DNA from: Microcaldota archaeon
Lineage (GTDB): Archaea; Micrarchaeota; Micrarchaeia; Anstonellales; Anstonellaceae
Assembly (NCBI GenBank): GCA_023248665.1
Contig: JAHFEC010000006.1
Location: 1 to 19,029 of the forward strand
DNA length: 19,029 bases
Reading direction: 5' to 3'
The notes beneath the pieces were generated by a model. The model was not told the origin of the DNA. It saw nothing but the letters and a program-made list of their open reading frames with translations, and ran no database searches. A program made the translations under genes and the position numbers. Shown piece by piece: positions 1 through 7,344 of this stretch. Position 1 is the first letter of the stretch; every line of letters begins with the position of its first letter.

Positions 1-194
1 AATTCGGTTGATTATTGAACTTTCGAGCCGGGCCGCGAAAGAGTGCTCGCCGTCTGGGACCGGCGTGGCGCCCGAGCGTCGCCTGTCCTTTTTTGTTCCA
101 TTATTTTTCCAATCAGCTATTACGTCCAAAACGATTAAGCTTTTTTACCGTATTCCCTATCCGTTACCCGAGGGTTCGGCCCGTCCATTTCCGT

Positions 195-884
195 TCAGTT
201 ATGGTTCGGGTTCCCGTTCCGGCGCGCCTTCCCGTTCCCGTTCGCGGCCTCTTCGCCGGCCCGCGCCAGTTTGCGCTTGATCGTTTTTAGCATGACGAAC
301 GAATCCCGTTCCATCTCCTGCAACCTGAACGAGATGAGCTTGGCCTGCGCGTCCAGGCGGGGCAACAGCACGAACTCGAGCGCGTTGACGCGCCGCTTGG
401 TCTTCTCGATCTCGCGGATGAGCTTGCGGATCGCGTTCTCCGTCTCCGCGAGCCTCACCACGAGCGTCAGCACCTTCTCGAATTCCCCGGCCGCCTCGTC
501 GATCTTGGCCGAGCTGCCCACAACGGAATATCCCCGTTCCATGAGCGTGTGCTCGTTGGCCTCGGATTTTATGTGCGAGATGCGCAGGCCCATGACGTTC
601 TTGACCTCGATGTCCACGCCGGGGGCCTTCCGGACCGCCCGGGCGATATTCTCCACCTCGGCCACGCCGTGGTAAGCCTGCGCGACCGCGAGGGCCATGT
701 ATGCGCGTCTCATCTCGTCATTGAGCTCGGTGCGCAAATCCTTGGCCTTGGAGAGTATCTTGAAGAACTCCATGATGAGCACGTCGCGCTTCTGCTTGAG
801 CAGGCTGTGCCCTTTCTTGGCCAGCCGGATGCGGCCGCGGGCCTTGATCAATTCCATGCGCGTCGGGTTAGGGGTTTCCGCCAT
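195..884 (-). CDS. atpD: A-type ATP synthase subunit D (central rotor stalk)
   Basis: Subunit D is the coiled-coil central shaft that turns inside the A3B3 head and couples it to the membrane ring. The protein opens with the family-typical N-PTRMEL sequence followed by a K-x-GHxLLKxKRD-like segment (about residues 10-35). It closes with a second long helix ending near RDSFVMLKTIK, the usual paired-helix layout. The ATG at 882-884 is chosen because it gives the family N-terminus MAETPNPT. An in-frame TTG at 893 would add three residues and overlap the upstream stop. It follows the small upstream gene by five bases and is the last gene of the operon visible here. The C-terminal 20 residues or so are low-complexity Asn/Gly/Arg, encoded by repeated AACGGG words, and are not part of the normal family core. 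Family assignment is very secure. Confidence 0.96.
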   Translation of the reverse strand: MAETPNPTRMELIKARGRIRLAKKGHSLLKQKRDVLIMEFFKILSKAKDLRTELNDEMRRAYMALAVAQAYHGVAEVENIARAVRKAPGVDIEVKNVMGLRISHIKSEANEHTLMERGYSVVGSSAKIDEAAGEFEKVLTLVVRLAETENAIRKLIREIEKTKRRVNALEFVLLPRLDAQAKLISFRLQEMERDSFVMLKTIKRKLARAGEEAANGNGKARRNGNPNHN

Positions 885-889
885 CTTGC

Positions 890-1153
890 TCAACTCTTCA
901 TGACGCTTTGCGTTTTCGGCTTGGCTGTGCGTCCCAGCTCCTCGATAAATGTTTTCGTCACCTGCCTATACTGCTCGATCGCTTCCGGCGTGATCCTTCG
1001 GCCGGAGCGGCTGGCGATAAGGGCGTCCGCCACGGCCATCTTCTCGAAAGCCGCCCGCTGGGCCGGGTCCTTGATGTTCAACCCCATTCGCTCGCAGGCG
1101 GTAGGCCGCCGAACCATTCCCTGTTCCATCGTCCATCCAACTCCATCTTTCAT
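890..1153 (-). CDS. small protein of unknown function inside the ATP synthase operon
   Basis: This 87-residue protein lies between atpB (16-base gap) and atpD (five-base gap), where archaeal operons normally run B directly into D. I do not recognise a family. The sequence is charged and mainly helical in appearance, with no membrane segment and a single cysteine near residue 20. The central part (about residues 25-75) looks like two amphipathic helices around ALIASRSGRRITPEAI. The ATG at 1153 is the longest start; an internal Met at residue 9 is an alternative. Its tight spacing and shared strand suggest co-translation with the synthase genes. It could be an accessory or assembly factor, or a very divergent small subunit. 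The evidence that it is coding is position and frame only. Confidence 0.6.
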   Translation of the reverse strand: MKDGVGWTMEQGMVRRPTACERMGLNIKDPAQRAAFEKMAVADALIASRSGRRITPEAIEQYRQVTKTFIEELGRTAKPKTQSVMKS

Positions 1154-1169
1154 TATTGCATTTTGGTCA

Positions 1170-2570
1170 TTATTCTTTTTTGGCTTCCTCTTCCTTCCTG
1201 AACTTCTTGCCGTATTTGGCGATGAAGTCCTTCTTGACGCGGGTCAGTTCGCCAGGCGGCAAGGCCGACAAAAGCTCCCAGCCCAAGTCGAGCGTCTGCT
1301 CGATCGAGCGGTCCTGGTCATGCCCCTGCCGGATGAACTTGTCCTCGAACGCGTCCGCGAACTCCAGATATTTCCGGTCCGTTTCGGACAGCGCCTCCGC
1401 GCCGACGACGGCCGAGAGGGCCCGCAAATCGCGCCCGGTCGCATAGCCCGCGTAGAGCTGGTCGGCGACGCCCCGGTGGTCTTCGCGCGTGCGCTCCTTT
1501 CCTATTCCCAAGTTCATCAAACGGGAGAGGCAGGGCAGCACGTCCACGGGCGGGTAGATGGCCTTGCGGTGCAAGTCCCGGCCCAGCACGATCTGGCCTT
1601 CCGTGATGTATCCGGTCAGGTCGGCGATGGGGTGCGTGATGTCGTCGCCGGGCATGGTGAGGATGGACAATTGGGTCACGGTCCCTTTCTTGCCCCGGAT
1701 GCGCCCCGCCCGCTCGTAGATGGTGGACAGGTCGGTGTACATGTAGCCGGGATAGCCTCGCCTTCCGGGCACTTCCTCGCGGGCCGCGGCGATTTCGCGG
1801 AGGGCCTCGCAGTAGTTGGTCATGTCGGTGATGATAACCAGCACGTGCATGTCCTTTTCATAGGCCAGGTATTCGGCCGTGCTCAAGGCCAAGCGCGGGG
1901 TGATGATGCGCTCCACCGACGGGTCGTCGGCGAGGTTCAGGAACAGCACCGCGCGCGAGAGCGCCCCGGTCTTCTTGAAGTCGCGCATGAAGTAGGCGGC
2001 CTCCTCGTGCGTGATGCCGACCGCGGCGAACACGACGGCGAAGGGCTCCTTCTCCTTGGAGATCACCTTGGCCTGCCGGGCGATCTGCACCGCCAGCGCG
2101 TTGTGCGGCAGGCCCGAGCCCGAGAAGATGGGCAGCTTCTGGCCTCGCACCAGCGTGTTCAGGCCGTCGATGGTCGAGACGCCGGTCTGGATGAAGTCCT
2201 TGGGCGAGTCGCGTGAGTACGGGTTGATGGGCGCGCCGTTGATGTCCACCCTTTTCTCCGGCACGATTTTCGGCCCCTTGTCGCGCGGGCGGCCCATGCC
2301 GTCGAACACGCGCCCCAGCATGTCCGGAGACACGCCCAGCATCATGGTCTCGCCGAGGAACTTGACCTTGGTGCCGCTGATGTTCACCCCGGCCGTGGGT
2401 CCGAAGAGCTGGATGACGGCCAGCCCCTTGGAGGATTCGAGAACCTGCCCCATGCGCCGCTCGCCGTTGGGCAGGGCCACCTCGGCCATCTCGTTGTACC
2501 CGACGTCGCTGACGTCGGACACGAACACCAGCGGGCCCGCGATCTTGGTAATCGTTTTGTATTCACGCAT
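1170..2570 (-). CDS. atpB: A-type ATP synthase non-catalytic subunit B
   Basis: Subunit B alternates with A in the A3B3 head and contributes to the nucleotide sites without hydrolysing ATP itself. The P-loop position carries the family's non-catalytic form SGSGLPHN (residues 150-157) instead of GxxxxGKT. Further signatures are GVSTIDGLNTLVRGQKLPIF, a TDMTNYCEALREI segment, and PGRRGYPGYMYTDL followed by IYERAGR. Length (466 residues) is normal. Translation could begin at any of four consecutive start codons, GTG-ATG-ATG-ATG. The last ATG (2570) is chosen because a GGTGAT ribosome-binding sequence sits four bases before it and it yields the family N-terminus MREYKTITKIAGPL. It follows atpA closely. 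No intein or truncation is seen. Confidence 0.98.
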   Translation of the reverse strand: MREYKTITKIAGPLVFVSDVSDVGYNEMAEVALPNGERRMGQVLESSKGLAVIQLFGPTAGVNISGTKVKFLGETMMLGVSPDMLGRVFDGMGRPRDKGPKIVPEKRVDINGAPINPYSRDSPKDFIQTGVSTIDGLNTLVRGQKLPIFSGSGLPHNALAVQIARQAKVISKEKEPFAVVFAAVGITHEEAAYFMRDFKKTGALSRAVLFLNLADDPSVERIITPRLALSTAEYLAYEKDMHVLVIITDMTNYCEALREIAAAREEVPGRRGYPGYMYTDLSTIYERAGRIRGKKGTVTQLSILTMPGDDITHPIADLTGYITEGQIVLGRDLHRKAIYPPVDVLPCLSRLMNLGIGKERTREDHRGVADQLYAGYATGRDLRALSAVVGAEALSETDRKYLEFADAFEDKFIRQGHDQDRSIEQTLDLGWELLSALPPGELTRVKKDFIAKYGKKFRKEEEAKKE

Positions 2571-2574
2571 CATC

Positions 2575-2580
2575 ATCACC
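2575..2580 (-). promoter_or_regulatory. ribosome-binding site that sets the atpB start
   Basis: GGTGAT on the minus strand lies four bases before the ATG at 2570. It overlaps the first two of four consecutive potential start codons, which argues that they are not used. Confidence 0.55.
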
Positions 2581-2583
2581 CGC

Positions 2584-4332
2584 TCACTCTTTCTGGCCCA
2601 GCGCGTCGAAATCGGAATCGATCTGCGCGTTCAGGCTCTCGATCTGGCCCAGCTGCTCCTCGGGCGTCTCCTTCATGCGCGCGATCCGCTCGCGCACCGG
2701 CATGGACACGATGCGCTTGAGCTGCACGCCCAGGTCGATCGCCGAAATCGCGCGCCCGTGGAACTTGATGACATTGCGCAGCATGAGGTACTGCTTGCGC
2801 AAACTCGCGTACGTGTCAATCTCATGGTACGCCGACTGCTGCAGGAAGTCCTCGCGGATCATCTTGGCCACGGTCAGCACCATCTGCTCCTTCTCGGGCA
2901 GGGCGTCCGGGCCGACCAGCTGCACGACCTCCTGCAATTCCGCCTCCTTCTGCAAAAGCTGCATGGCCTCGGTGCGCAGGGCCACCCAGTCCGAAGACAC
3001 GTTCTGCACGTACCATTTGTCCAGCGTCTGGGCGTAAAGCGAATAGGAGCGCAGCCAGTGGAAGGCGGGGAAGTGCCGCCGCTGCGCCAGGGCCGCCTCG
3101 AGCGCCAGGTACACTTTCGTCACGCGCAGGGTGTTCTGCGACACCGGCTCGTTGATGTCCCCGCCCGGCGGCGAGACCGCGCCGATGATCGTCACCGAGC
3201 CGTACCGCTCGTCGCTGCCCAAGCAGCGCACGCGGCCCGCCCGCTCGTAGAATTCGGCCAGCCGGCGCGCCAGATAAGCCGGGTAGCCCTCCTCGCCGGG
3301 CATCTCCTCGAGGCGCCCGCCGATTTCGCGCATGGCCTCGGCCCACCGGCTGGTGGAATCGGCCATGAGCGCGACATCATAGCCCATGTCCCGGTAGTAT
3401 TCGGCGATGGTGATGCCGGTGTAGATGGACGCCTCGCGGGCGGCCACCGGCATGTTCGACGTGTTGGCGATGAGCACGGTGCGCATCATGAGCGGCTTGC
3501 CCGACTTGGGGTCCACGAGGTGCGGGAATTCCGTGAGCACCTCGGTCATCTCGTTGCCGCGCTCTCCGCATCCGATGTAGACCACGATCTGCGTGTCCGA
3601 CCATTTGGCGAACTGCTGCTGGGCCACGGTCTTGCCCGAGCCGAACGGGCCCGGGATGGCGCACGTGCCGCCCTTGGCGATCGGGAAGAAGGTGTCCACC
3701 ACCCGCTGGCCCGTGATGAGGGGGATGTCGGGGTCGAGCTTCTCGCTCACCTCGAGCGCTTTGCGCACGAAGTGCTTCTTGAGCATGCTCACCTCATGGC
3801 TGCGCCCGCCGCTCTCGAGCACGGCCACCGTCTCGTCGATGGTGTACCGGCCGCTCTTGACGGAGCGCACCTCCCCTTCCATCGGGGCGAGGATCTTGTG
3901 CAATATCAGGTCGGTCTCCTGCACGGTGCCCAGCACGTCGCCCTTCTTGACCCTCGAGCCGCTCTTGGCCACGGCGTCAAAATCCCATTTCCGGGAATGG
4001 TCAAGCGGAGCGACGCTCACGCCGCGGGCGATGAACGCGCTGCCGCTCTTGTCTGCGATGCCCGCCAGCGGCCGCTGGATGCCGTCGTAGATGGACGTGA
4101 GCAGGCCGGGCCCGAGCTCGACCGAGAGGGGCAGGCCGGTGGTCTCCACCTTCTCGCCGGGCTTGAGGCCCGACGTATCCTCGTACACCTGCACGGTGAC
4201 CTTATCGCCGATCATGCGGATGATCTCGCCGGTCAGCTCGAGCTTGCCCACCTTGACGACGTCGTACATGGAGGCGTTGGCCACGCCCTCGGCCTCCACC
4301 ACCGGACCTGAAATCTTGACAAGCTTTCCCAT
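2584..4332 (-). CDS. atpA: A-type ATP synthase catalytic subunit A
   Basis: This is the catalytic subunit of the A1 head, which makes or hydrolyses ATP at the A/B interfaces. The Walker A motif GPFGSGKT lies at residues 228-235 and is followed by the family signature VYIGCGERGNEMTEVL. The non-homologous insertion domain typical of A subunits (about residues 115-190, with a lipoyl-like GDVLGTV segment) is present, and so is STSRWAEAMREI. Length is 582 residues, normal for an intein-free A subunit. The ATG at 4332 is chosen over upstream ATGs because a strong GAGGTG lies five bases before it and it gives the standard MGKLVKISGPVVEAEG N-terminus. It sits between atpF and atpB on the same strand. 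Confidence 0.99.
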   Translation of the reverse strand: MGKLVKISGPVVEAEGVANASMYDVVKVGKLELTGEIIRMIGDKVTVQVYEDTSGLKPGEKVETTGLPLSVELGPGLLTSIYDGIQRPLAGIADKSGSAFIARGVSVAPLDHSRKWDFDAVAKSGSRVKKGDVLGTVQETDLILHKILAPMEGEVRSVKSGRYTIDETVAVLESGGRSHEVSMLKKHFVRKALEVSEKLDPDIPLITGQRVVDTFFPIAKGGTCAIPGPFGSGKTVAQQQFAKWSDTQIVVYIGCGERGNEMTEVLTEFPHLVDPKSGKPLMMRTVLIANTSNMPVAAREASIYTGITIAEYYRDMGYDVALMADSTSRWAEAMREIGGRLEEMPGEEGYPAYLARRLAEFYERAGRVRCLGSDERYGSVTIIGAVSPPGGDINEPVSQNTLRVTKVYLALEAALAQRRHFPAFHWLRSYSLYAQTLDKWYVQNVSSDWVALRTEAMQLLQKEAELQEVVQLVGPDALPEKEQMVLTVAKMIREDFLQQSAYHEIDTYASLRKQYLMLRNVIKFHGRAISAIDLGVQLKRIVSMPVRERIARMKETPEEQLGQIESLNAQIDSDFDALGQKE

Positions 4333-4337
4333 TTGAA

Positions 4338-4343
4338 CACCTC
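4338..4343 (-). promoter_or_regulatory. ribosome-binding site that sets the atpA start
   Basis: GAGGTG on the minus strand lies five bases before the ATG at 4332. It decides this start against in-frame ATGs upstream, up to 4374, which would add about 14 residues not found in the family. Confidence 0.75.
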
Positions 4344-4370
4344 GAAATTGCATCTTTGTAAAACCCATCA

Positions 4371-4766
4371 TCACGCATTTGTTTTCTTGGCCGGCGCCTG
4401 GGCATCCGCGCCCGGCTGCTTCTTGTTCATGATATCGAAGCCCAGCGCGCGCTTGATGAGCTTGGAGAGCGATTCGGTCTGCTCCACCGGCCCGTGCTTG
4501 CCGGGCACGCTCACCACGACCGGCTTGGCCGCGGCCTCGACTTTGCGCTTGAGCCGAAAGTCGCAGGCCTCGAGCAGTCCCTCGTCGATGATGATAATGC
4601 CGGTCGTGCCGTCGGCCATCAGAGCGCCCAGCGCCGCCTCGGCCTCCGCCGGACTGGACGCCAGATGGAGATTCTGCACGCCCGCCAGCTTGAATCCGGC
4701 CAGTAGCGCGCTGTCGCCAATCAGGGCGATCGGGTTGTTTTTTCCATTCGTGTTCTCTTCGGCCAT
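4371..4766 (-). CDS. atpF: A-type ATP synthase subunit F (central stalk)
   Basis: Subunit F binds subunit D in the rotating stalk. The conserved opening of the family, an IALIGDSALLAGFKLAGV-like strand and helix, is present, followed by GIIIIDEGLL and a KPVVVSVPGKHGP segment, the usual alpha/beta fold. The ATG at 4766 is preferred because GGTG lies six bases upstream and the product (131 residues) is closer to the family's length of roughly 100. A GTG at 4808 would give 145 residues and cannot be excluded. The C-terminal 20 residues or so (Lys/Ala/Pro-rich, ending KKTNA) extend beyond the usual core. The gene lies between atpC and atpA. Confidence 0.92.
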   Translation of the reverse strand: MAEENTNGKNNPIALIGDSALLAGFKLAGVQNLHLASSPAEAEAALGALMADGTTGIIIIDEGLLEACDFRLKRKVEAAAKPVVVSVPGKHGPVEQTESLSKLIKRALGFDIMNKKQPGADAQAPAKKTNA

Positions 4767-4833
4767 CGTTTGCACCATCGACATGACTTCGGCATGTTTT
4801 TCATCCACTCATTTTCAAATCCATTTTTTTCAT

Positions 4834-6012
4834 TCATTCTTTTTTGGCCAGCACCAAAATCTTCACGATGTCCTGCTCGCCCAGGCCCAGCGCCCGGCCC
4901 CGCATGAGCTTGCGGATGTTGGCCATCTCCTGCTCCTTCAGAAGCAGGGCGCCGACGATCACGCCGACGCCTAGCCCCGCGCGCGTGAAGGCCTTGAGGC
5001 CCTCGCGGGCCGTATTCTGGGCCAGCGCCACCTCCAGCATCGAGAGCCGGCCGGTCTGCCTGTATTCGTCGAGCGCGCCCGCGAGGGGCAGTTTGCGCCT
5101 AAGCTTGTCGAGCATGTCTTGCGCCTTCTGCCGGCCGGCCAATTCGATCCATTCGCGCGCGCCGACGGTCCCGCCGTCCACGAGGTAATTGCGGATGGCG
5201 GCCGGCTTCTCGCCCGCCGCCGCCAGCCGCATGATCGTGCTGAGGTTCTTCTCGTCCGCCAGCCGGTCGAGGAGCTTTTTGACCTGCTTCGAATCCCGGT
5301 CGTGGCCCGTCGCGAGGGAGCCGGCCAGTCCGAACGGATAAGCGTCCAGCGCGTCATGGAGCGAAGCGAGCGCCTTCTCCCCCTCCCCGTCGCGCAGCCG
5401 CTTCTTGGCCGAAAGGTACGCTTTCTGGCCGGGCTCGCAAGAAAAGAGGGCGGCGCCGAATCCGCTCACCCCCAATTTGATGAGGAACGCGTCCGGGTCC
5501 TTGGCATCGAGCAGGCCGCGCAGGTCCTTCTCGTCCAGCGTGCCGGCGATGACGAGGTACGGCGCGATCTGTTCGAAGTTCCGCTTGCCCTGCGCGCGCT
5601 CAAGCAGCACGGTCTTGACGTTGTGCGCGTCCCATCTTGAAAGCATGGCCCGCACGATGTCCTGCCCGTCTCTGGGCGTGAGCTTGAGGAGGGTGTTGGC
5701 GAACCGGGAGAAATGCCGGCTCGTGGCCAGCTCCACCAGCTCCTCGCCCCTGAACTTGAGCGAGAGGGCCACGAGGTCGTCCTTGTAGATGCCCCGCTCG
5801 AGCATCTCGACGATCTGCGGCGTGTTCCGGGCCTTGATGAGCTCGCGCATCTGCGCCGGGGCGATGAATTTGGAGGCCAGCGCGTGCACGCGCGCGTTCG
5901 CGTATCCGTAGATGAGGGGCTTGAACCTGAGGGTCCCCGCCAGCGCCTGCGCTGCGCGGCCCAGCACGTTCGGGCCATTTTCCGCGGCTTGTCCGATCGT
6001 TTTCGCACCCAT
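4834..6012 (-). CDS. atpC: A-type ATP synthase subunit C (rotor ring to stalk adaptor)
   Basis: Subunit C (the archaeal relative of V-ATPase subunit d) caps the membrane c-ring and anchors the D/F stalk. Length (392 residues) is in the normal range. The N-terminal region contains YGYANARVHALASKFI followed by repeated helical segments. The C-terminal signature KEQEMANIRKLMRGRALGL is diagnostic of the family. The ATG at 6012 is the only reasonable start, since an in-frame TGA lies just upstream. The upstream intergenic region is unusually long for this operon (247 bases) and carries the hairpin cluster described separately, so translation of atpC may be controlled apart from atpE. No strong ribosome-binding sequence is visible. 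Confidence 0.95.
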   Translation of the reverse strand: MGAKTIGQAAENGPNVLGRAAQALAGTLRFKPLIYGYANARVHALASKFIAPAQMRELIKARNTPQIVEMLERGIYKDDLVALSLKFRGEELVELATSRHFSRFANTLLKLTPRDGQDIVRAMLSRWDAHNVKTVLLERAQGKRNFEQIAPYLVIAGTLDEKDLRGLLDAKDPDAFLIKLGVSGFGAALFSCEPGQKAYLSAKKRLRDGEGEKALASLHDALDAYPFGLAGSLATGHDRDSKQVKKLLDRLADEKNLSTIMRLAAAGEKPAAIRNYLVDGGTVGAREWIELAGRQKAQDMLDKLRRKLPLAGALDEYRQTGRLSMLEVALAQNTAREGLKAFTRAGLGVGVIVGALLLKEQEMANIRKLMRGRALGLGEQDIVKILVLAKKE

Positions 6013-6052
6013 CGTCCATCATCCATAAGCATGTCTGTTCCGGCTCATCTTC

Positions 6053-6219
6053 TATAGTGCCCCCGCAATGCGCAGTCGGCCGTTGCCGACTTGCACGGTC
6101 GGCTACTGCCGACCTATCGGCAAATCTGTTGCCGACCGACAACACGGTTGTCGGTCTTGCGGGGCCACTTATACCGTGAGCGGCTTTGCCGCTCACTTAT
6201 CGCAAACCGTGGTTTGCGA
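6053..6219. repeat. cluster of six perfect hairpins, four inside a long closing stem
   Basis: Between atpE and atpC lie consecutive perfect inverted repeats. 1: AGTCGGC with a 4-base loop (6074-6091). 2: GGTCGGC with a 4-base loop (6097-6114). 3: TCGGCAA with a 5-base loop (6117-6135). 4: GACCGACAAC with a 3-base loop (6134-6156). 5: GTGAGCGGC with loop TTT (6176-6196). 6: TCGCAAACC with a 2-base loop (6200-6219). In addition 6061-6068 (CCCCGCAA) pairs perfectly with 6157-6164. After one C-C mismatch, GTG (6057-6059) pairs with CAC (6166-6168). After one bulged T, TATA (6053-6056) pairs with TATA (6170-6173). Hairpins 1-4 thus form the arms of one closed multibranch structure. It would be transcribed in the atp mRNA. 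Arms 1-3 share TCGGC/GCCGA cores but differ elsewhere with both sides matched. Function is unknown. Confidence 0.85.
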
Positions 6220-6259
6220 CGGCCAAACCTCGTCGAAAGACAGATGCAATTTTATCGCA

Positions 6260-7018
6260 TCACTTTCTCGGTTTGGTATAGCGTCGTCCGCCTTTTGCTT
6301 TCCGGCCGGTTTTCCCCGCCCGGCCTGTCTTGCGAGCGCGCAATGCGGGCCGGCCCGGCGCGCCGCTCATGGTGCGCCGGCCCATCCCGCGTCGCGTATT
6401 TTTTTTCGCCTTCGAGCCTCGGCCGATGAGCGCGCCCACTTCGACCTCCTCTTCTTGGGCGAAGAGGCGGGCGTACAGCTCGCGCGCGACCTCCTCCTTG
6501 CCGGCATCGAACTGGGCCTCGAGCGTCCGGTCGACGCCGATGCGCGCGTCCGCCGTCTCGGCGCGCACGCCGCCGGCGCAATCGAGCGGCTCGGGCGCGA
6601 CGCGCAGGCCGGCGGAGACGAGGTGCGGACGGTCCTGCGCGTTCGTGCGCAGGGCGCCGTTCGTCCCCAGTTCCGCGAGCGCCTCCTGCGCCCATGCCTT
6701 GAGCTTGCGGGCATAAGCCGTTTTTCGGGTCTGGGCCACGTATTTCTCCCACACGAGCTGCAGGTTGGCGCGCACGGCCTCCTCTTTGGCTTCCGAGAGG
6801 ATCTTCTGGGCCTCGATCTGGGCGTTGGCGAGCCGCTCGGCCCCTTCGGAGGATGCGAACCGTTCGGCCTCTTCCCGGGCGGCGCGCAGCGTCCGCTCGC
6901 CCGTTGCCTTGGCCTCGCGGGCCACCTTCTGGGCGTCCTCGTGGGCGTCCCGGATGGCGCTCGCGCTCTTGGTGGCTGCCCTATGCTCGATCTCCTGGCA
7001 TAGTTGCTCAAGGCTCAT
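6260..7018 (-). CDS. atpE: A-type ATP synthase subunit E with a basic C-terminal extension
   Basis: Subunit E pairs with H to form the peripheral stalk that holds the catalytic head still. Residues 1-110 are a charged coiled coil rich in Ala, Glu, Lys and Arg. The C-terminal globular domain ends with the family pattern GGVRAETADARIGVD, then TLEAQFD and a helix ending ARLF at about residue 186. The usual family length is about 190-200 residues, but this protein is 252. About 66 extra residues, very rich in Arg, Lys and Gly, follow the normal end. Inside this tail, minus-strand run A8 (opposite T8 at about 6399-6406) encodes part of KAKKN. A one-base shift there would end the protein at about 6367, or alternatively in another frame at about 6252. 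The start at 7018 has AGGGGA upstream. Confidence 0.93.
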   Translation of the reverse strand: MSLEQLCQEIEHRAATKSASAIRDAHEDAQKVAREAKATGERTLRAAREEAERFASSEGAERLANAQIEAQKILSEAKEEAVRANLQLVWEKYVAQTRKTAYARKLKAWAQEALAELGTNGALRTNAQDRPHLVSAGLRVAPEPLDCAGGVRAETADARIGVDRTLEAQFDAGKEEVARELYARLFAQEEEVEVGALIGRGSKAKKNTRRGMGRRTMSGAPGRPALRARKTGRAGKTGRKAKGGRRYTKPRK

Positions 7019-7058
7019 GCAATCCCCTCTTGAAAATGGCTGCCGTTTCCTTCGGCTC

Positions 7059-7328
7059 TCAGGCCGGCTTGACGACCGCTGCGGCCGCCGCGCCGGTGGC
7101 GCCCATGTAGTCCTTCATCATGAGGGCCACCACGAATCCCAAAATCAGGATGATTTCGGGCAGGGCCATGTAGACGATGAGCTTGAAGGTCTCTTCCGGC
7201 CTCTCCGCCAGCACGCCCATGATGGACGCGCCGATTGCCGCCTGCGCCCACGCGGTCGCGAACGCGCTTCCGGCCATCGTTATGCCGATGCCAATCGCAA
7301 CGGCCCCTTCTCTTTCCAACACTACCAT
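7059..7328 (-). CDS. atpK: A-type ATP synthase rotor ring subunit K (c-type proteolipid)
   Basis: This proteolipid forms the rotating membrane ring that carries the coupling ion. At 89 residues it is a single two-helix hairpin, not a duplicated 16-kDa form. Helix 1 covers about residues 8-40, the polar loop is AERPEE, and helix 2 (about 48-72) carries the ion-binding glutamate in ALPEII (Glu58). A glutamine lies in helix 1 (Gln29). Known sodium-binding rings usually have Ser or Thr right after the glutamate, whereas here it is Ile. This leans towards proton use but does not prove it. A strong GAGGTG lies six bases before the ATG. It sits between atpI and atpE, as in other archaea. Confidence 0.95.
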   Translation of the reverse strand: MVVLEREGAVAIGIGITMAGSAFATAWAQAAIGASIMGVLAERPEETFKLIVYMALPEIILILGFVVALMMKDYMGATGAAAAAVVKPA

Positions 7329-7344
7329 ATTCTACACCTCTTGT

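Noticed and set aside
1..194. Possible gene or terminator after atpD
   Set aside because: Short frames here have no family content, and the minus strand lacks a T-run. I see nothing I can support in this stretch.
549..4311. Long plus-strand open frames (about 555 and 766 codons) opposite atpB and atpA
   Set aside because: They are antisense to strongly conserved genes, rich in Arg, His and Gly, and match no family. GC-rich sequence with codon bias produces such frames by chance.
1170..4332. Intein in atpA or atpB
   Set aside because: Both proteins have normal length and uninterrupted conserved motifs.
6053..6219. CRISPR array or tRNA in the hairpin cluster
   Set aside because: There are no identical repeats with regular spacers, and arm lengths and loops do not fit a tRNA cloverleaf (no T-loop or anticodon-arm pattern).
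6068..7003. Plus-strand open frame of 311 codons starting in the hairpin cluster
   Set aside because: It is antisense to atpE and translates the palindromes; no domain or start signal supports it.
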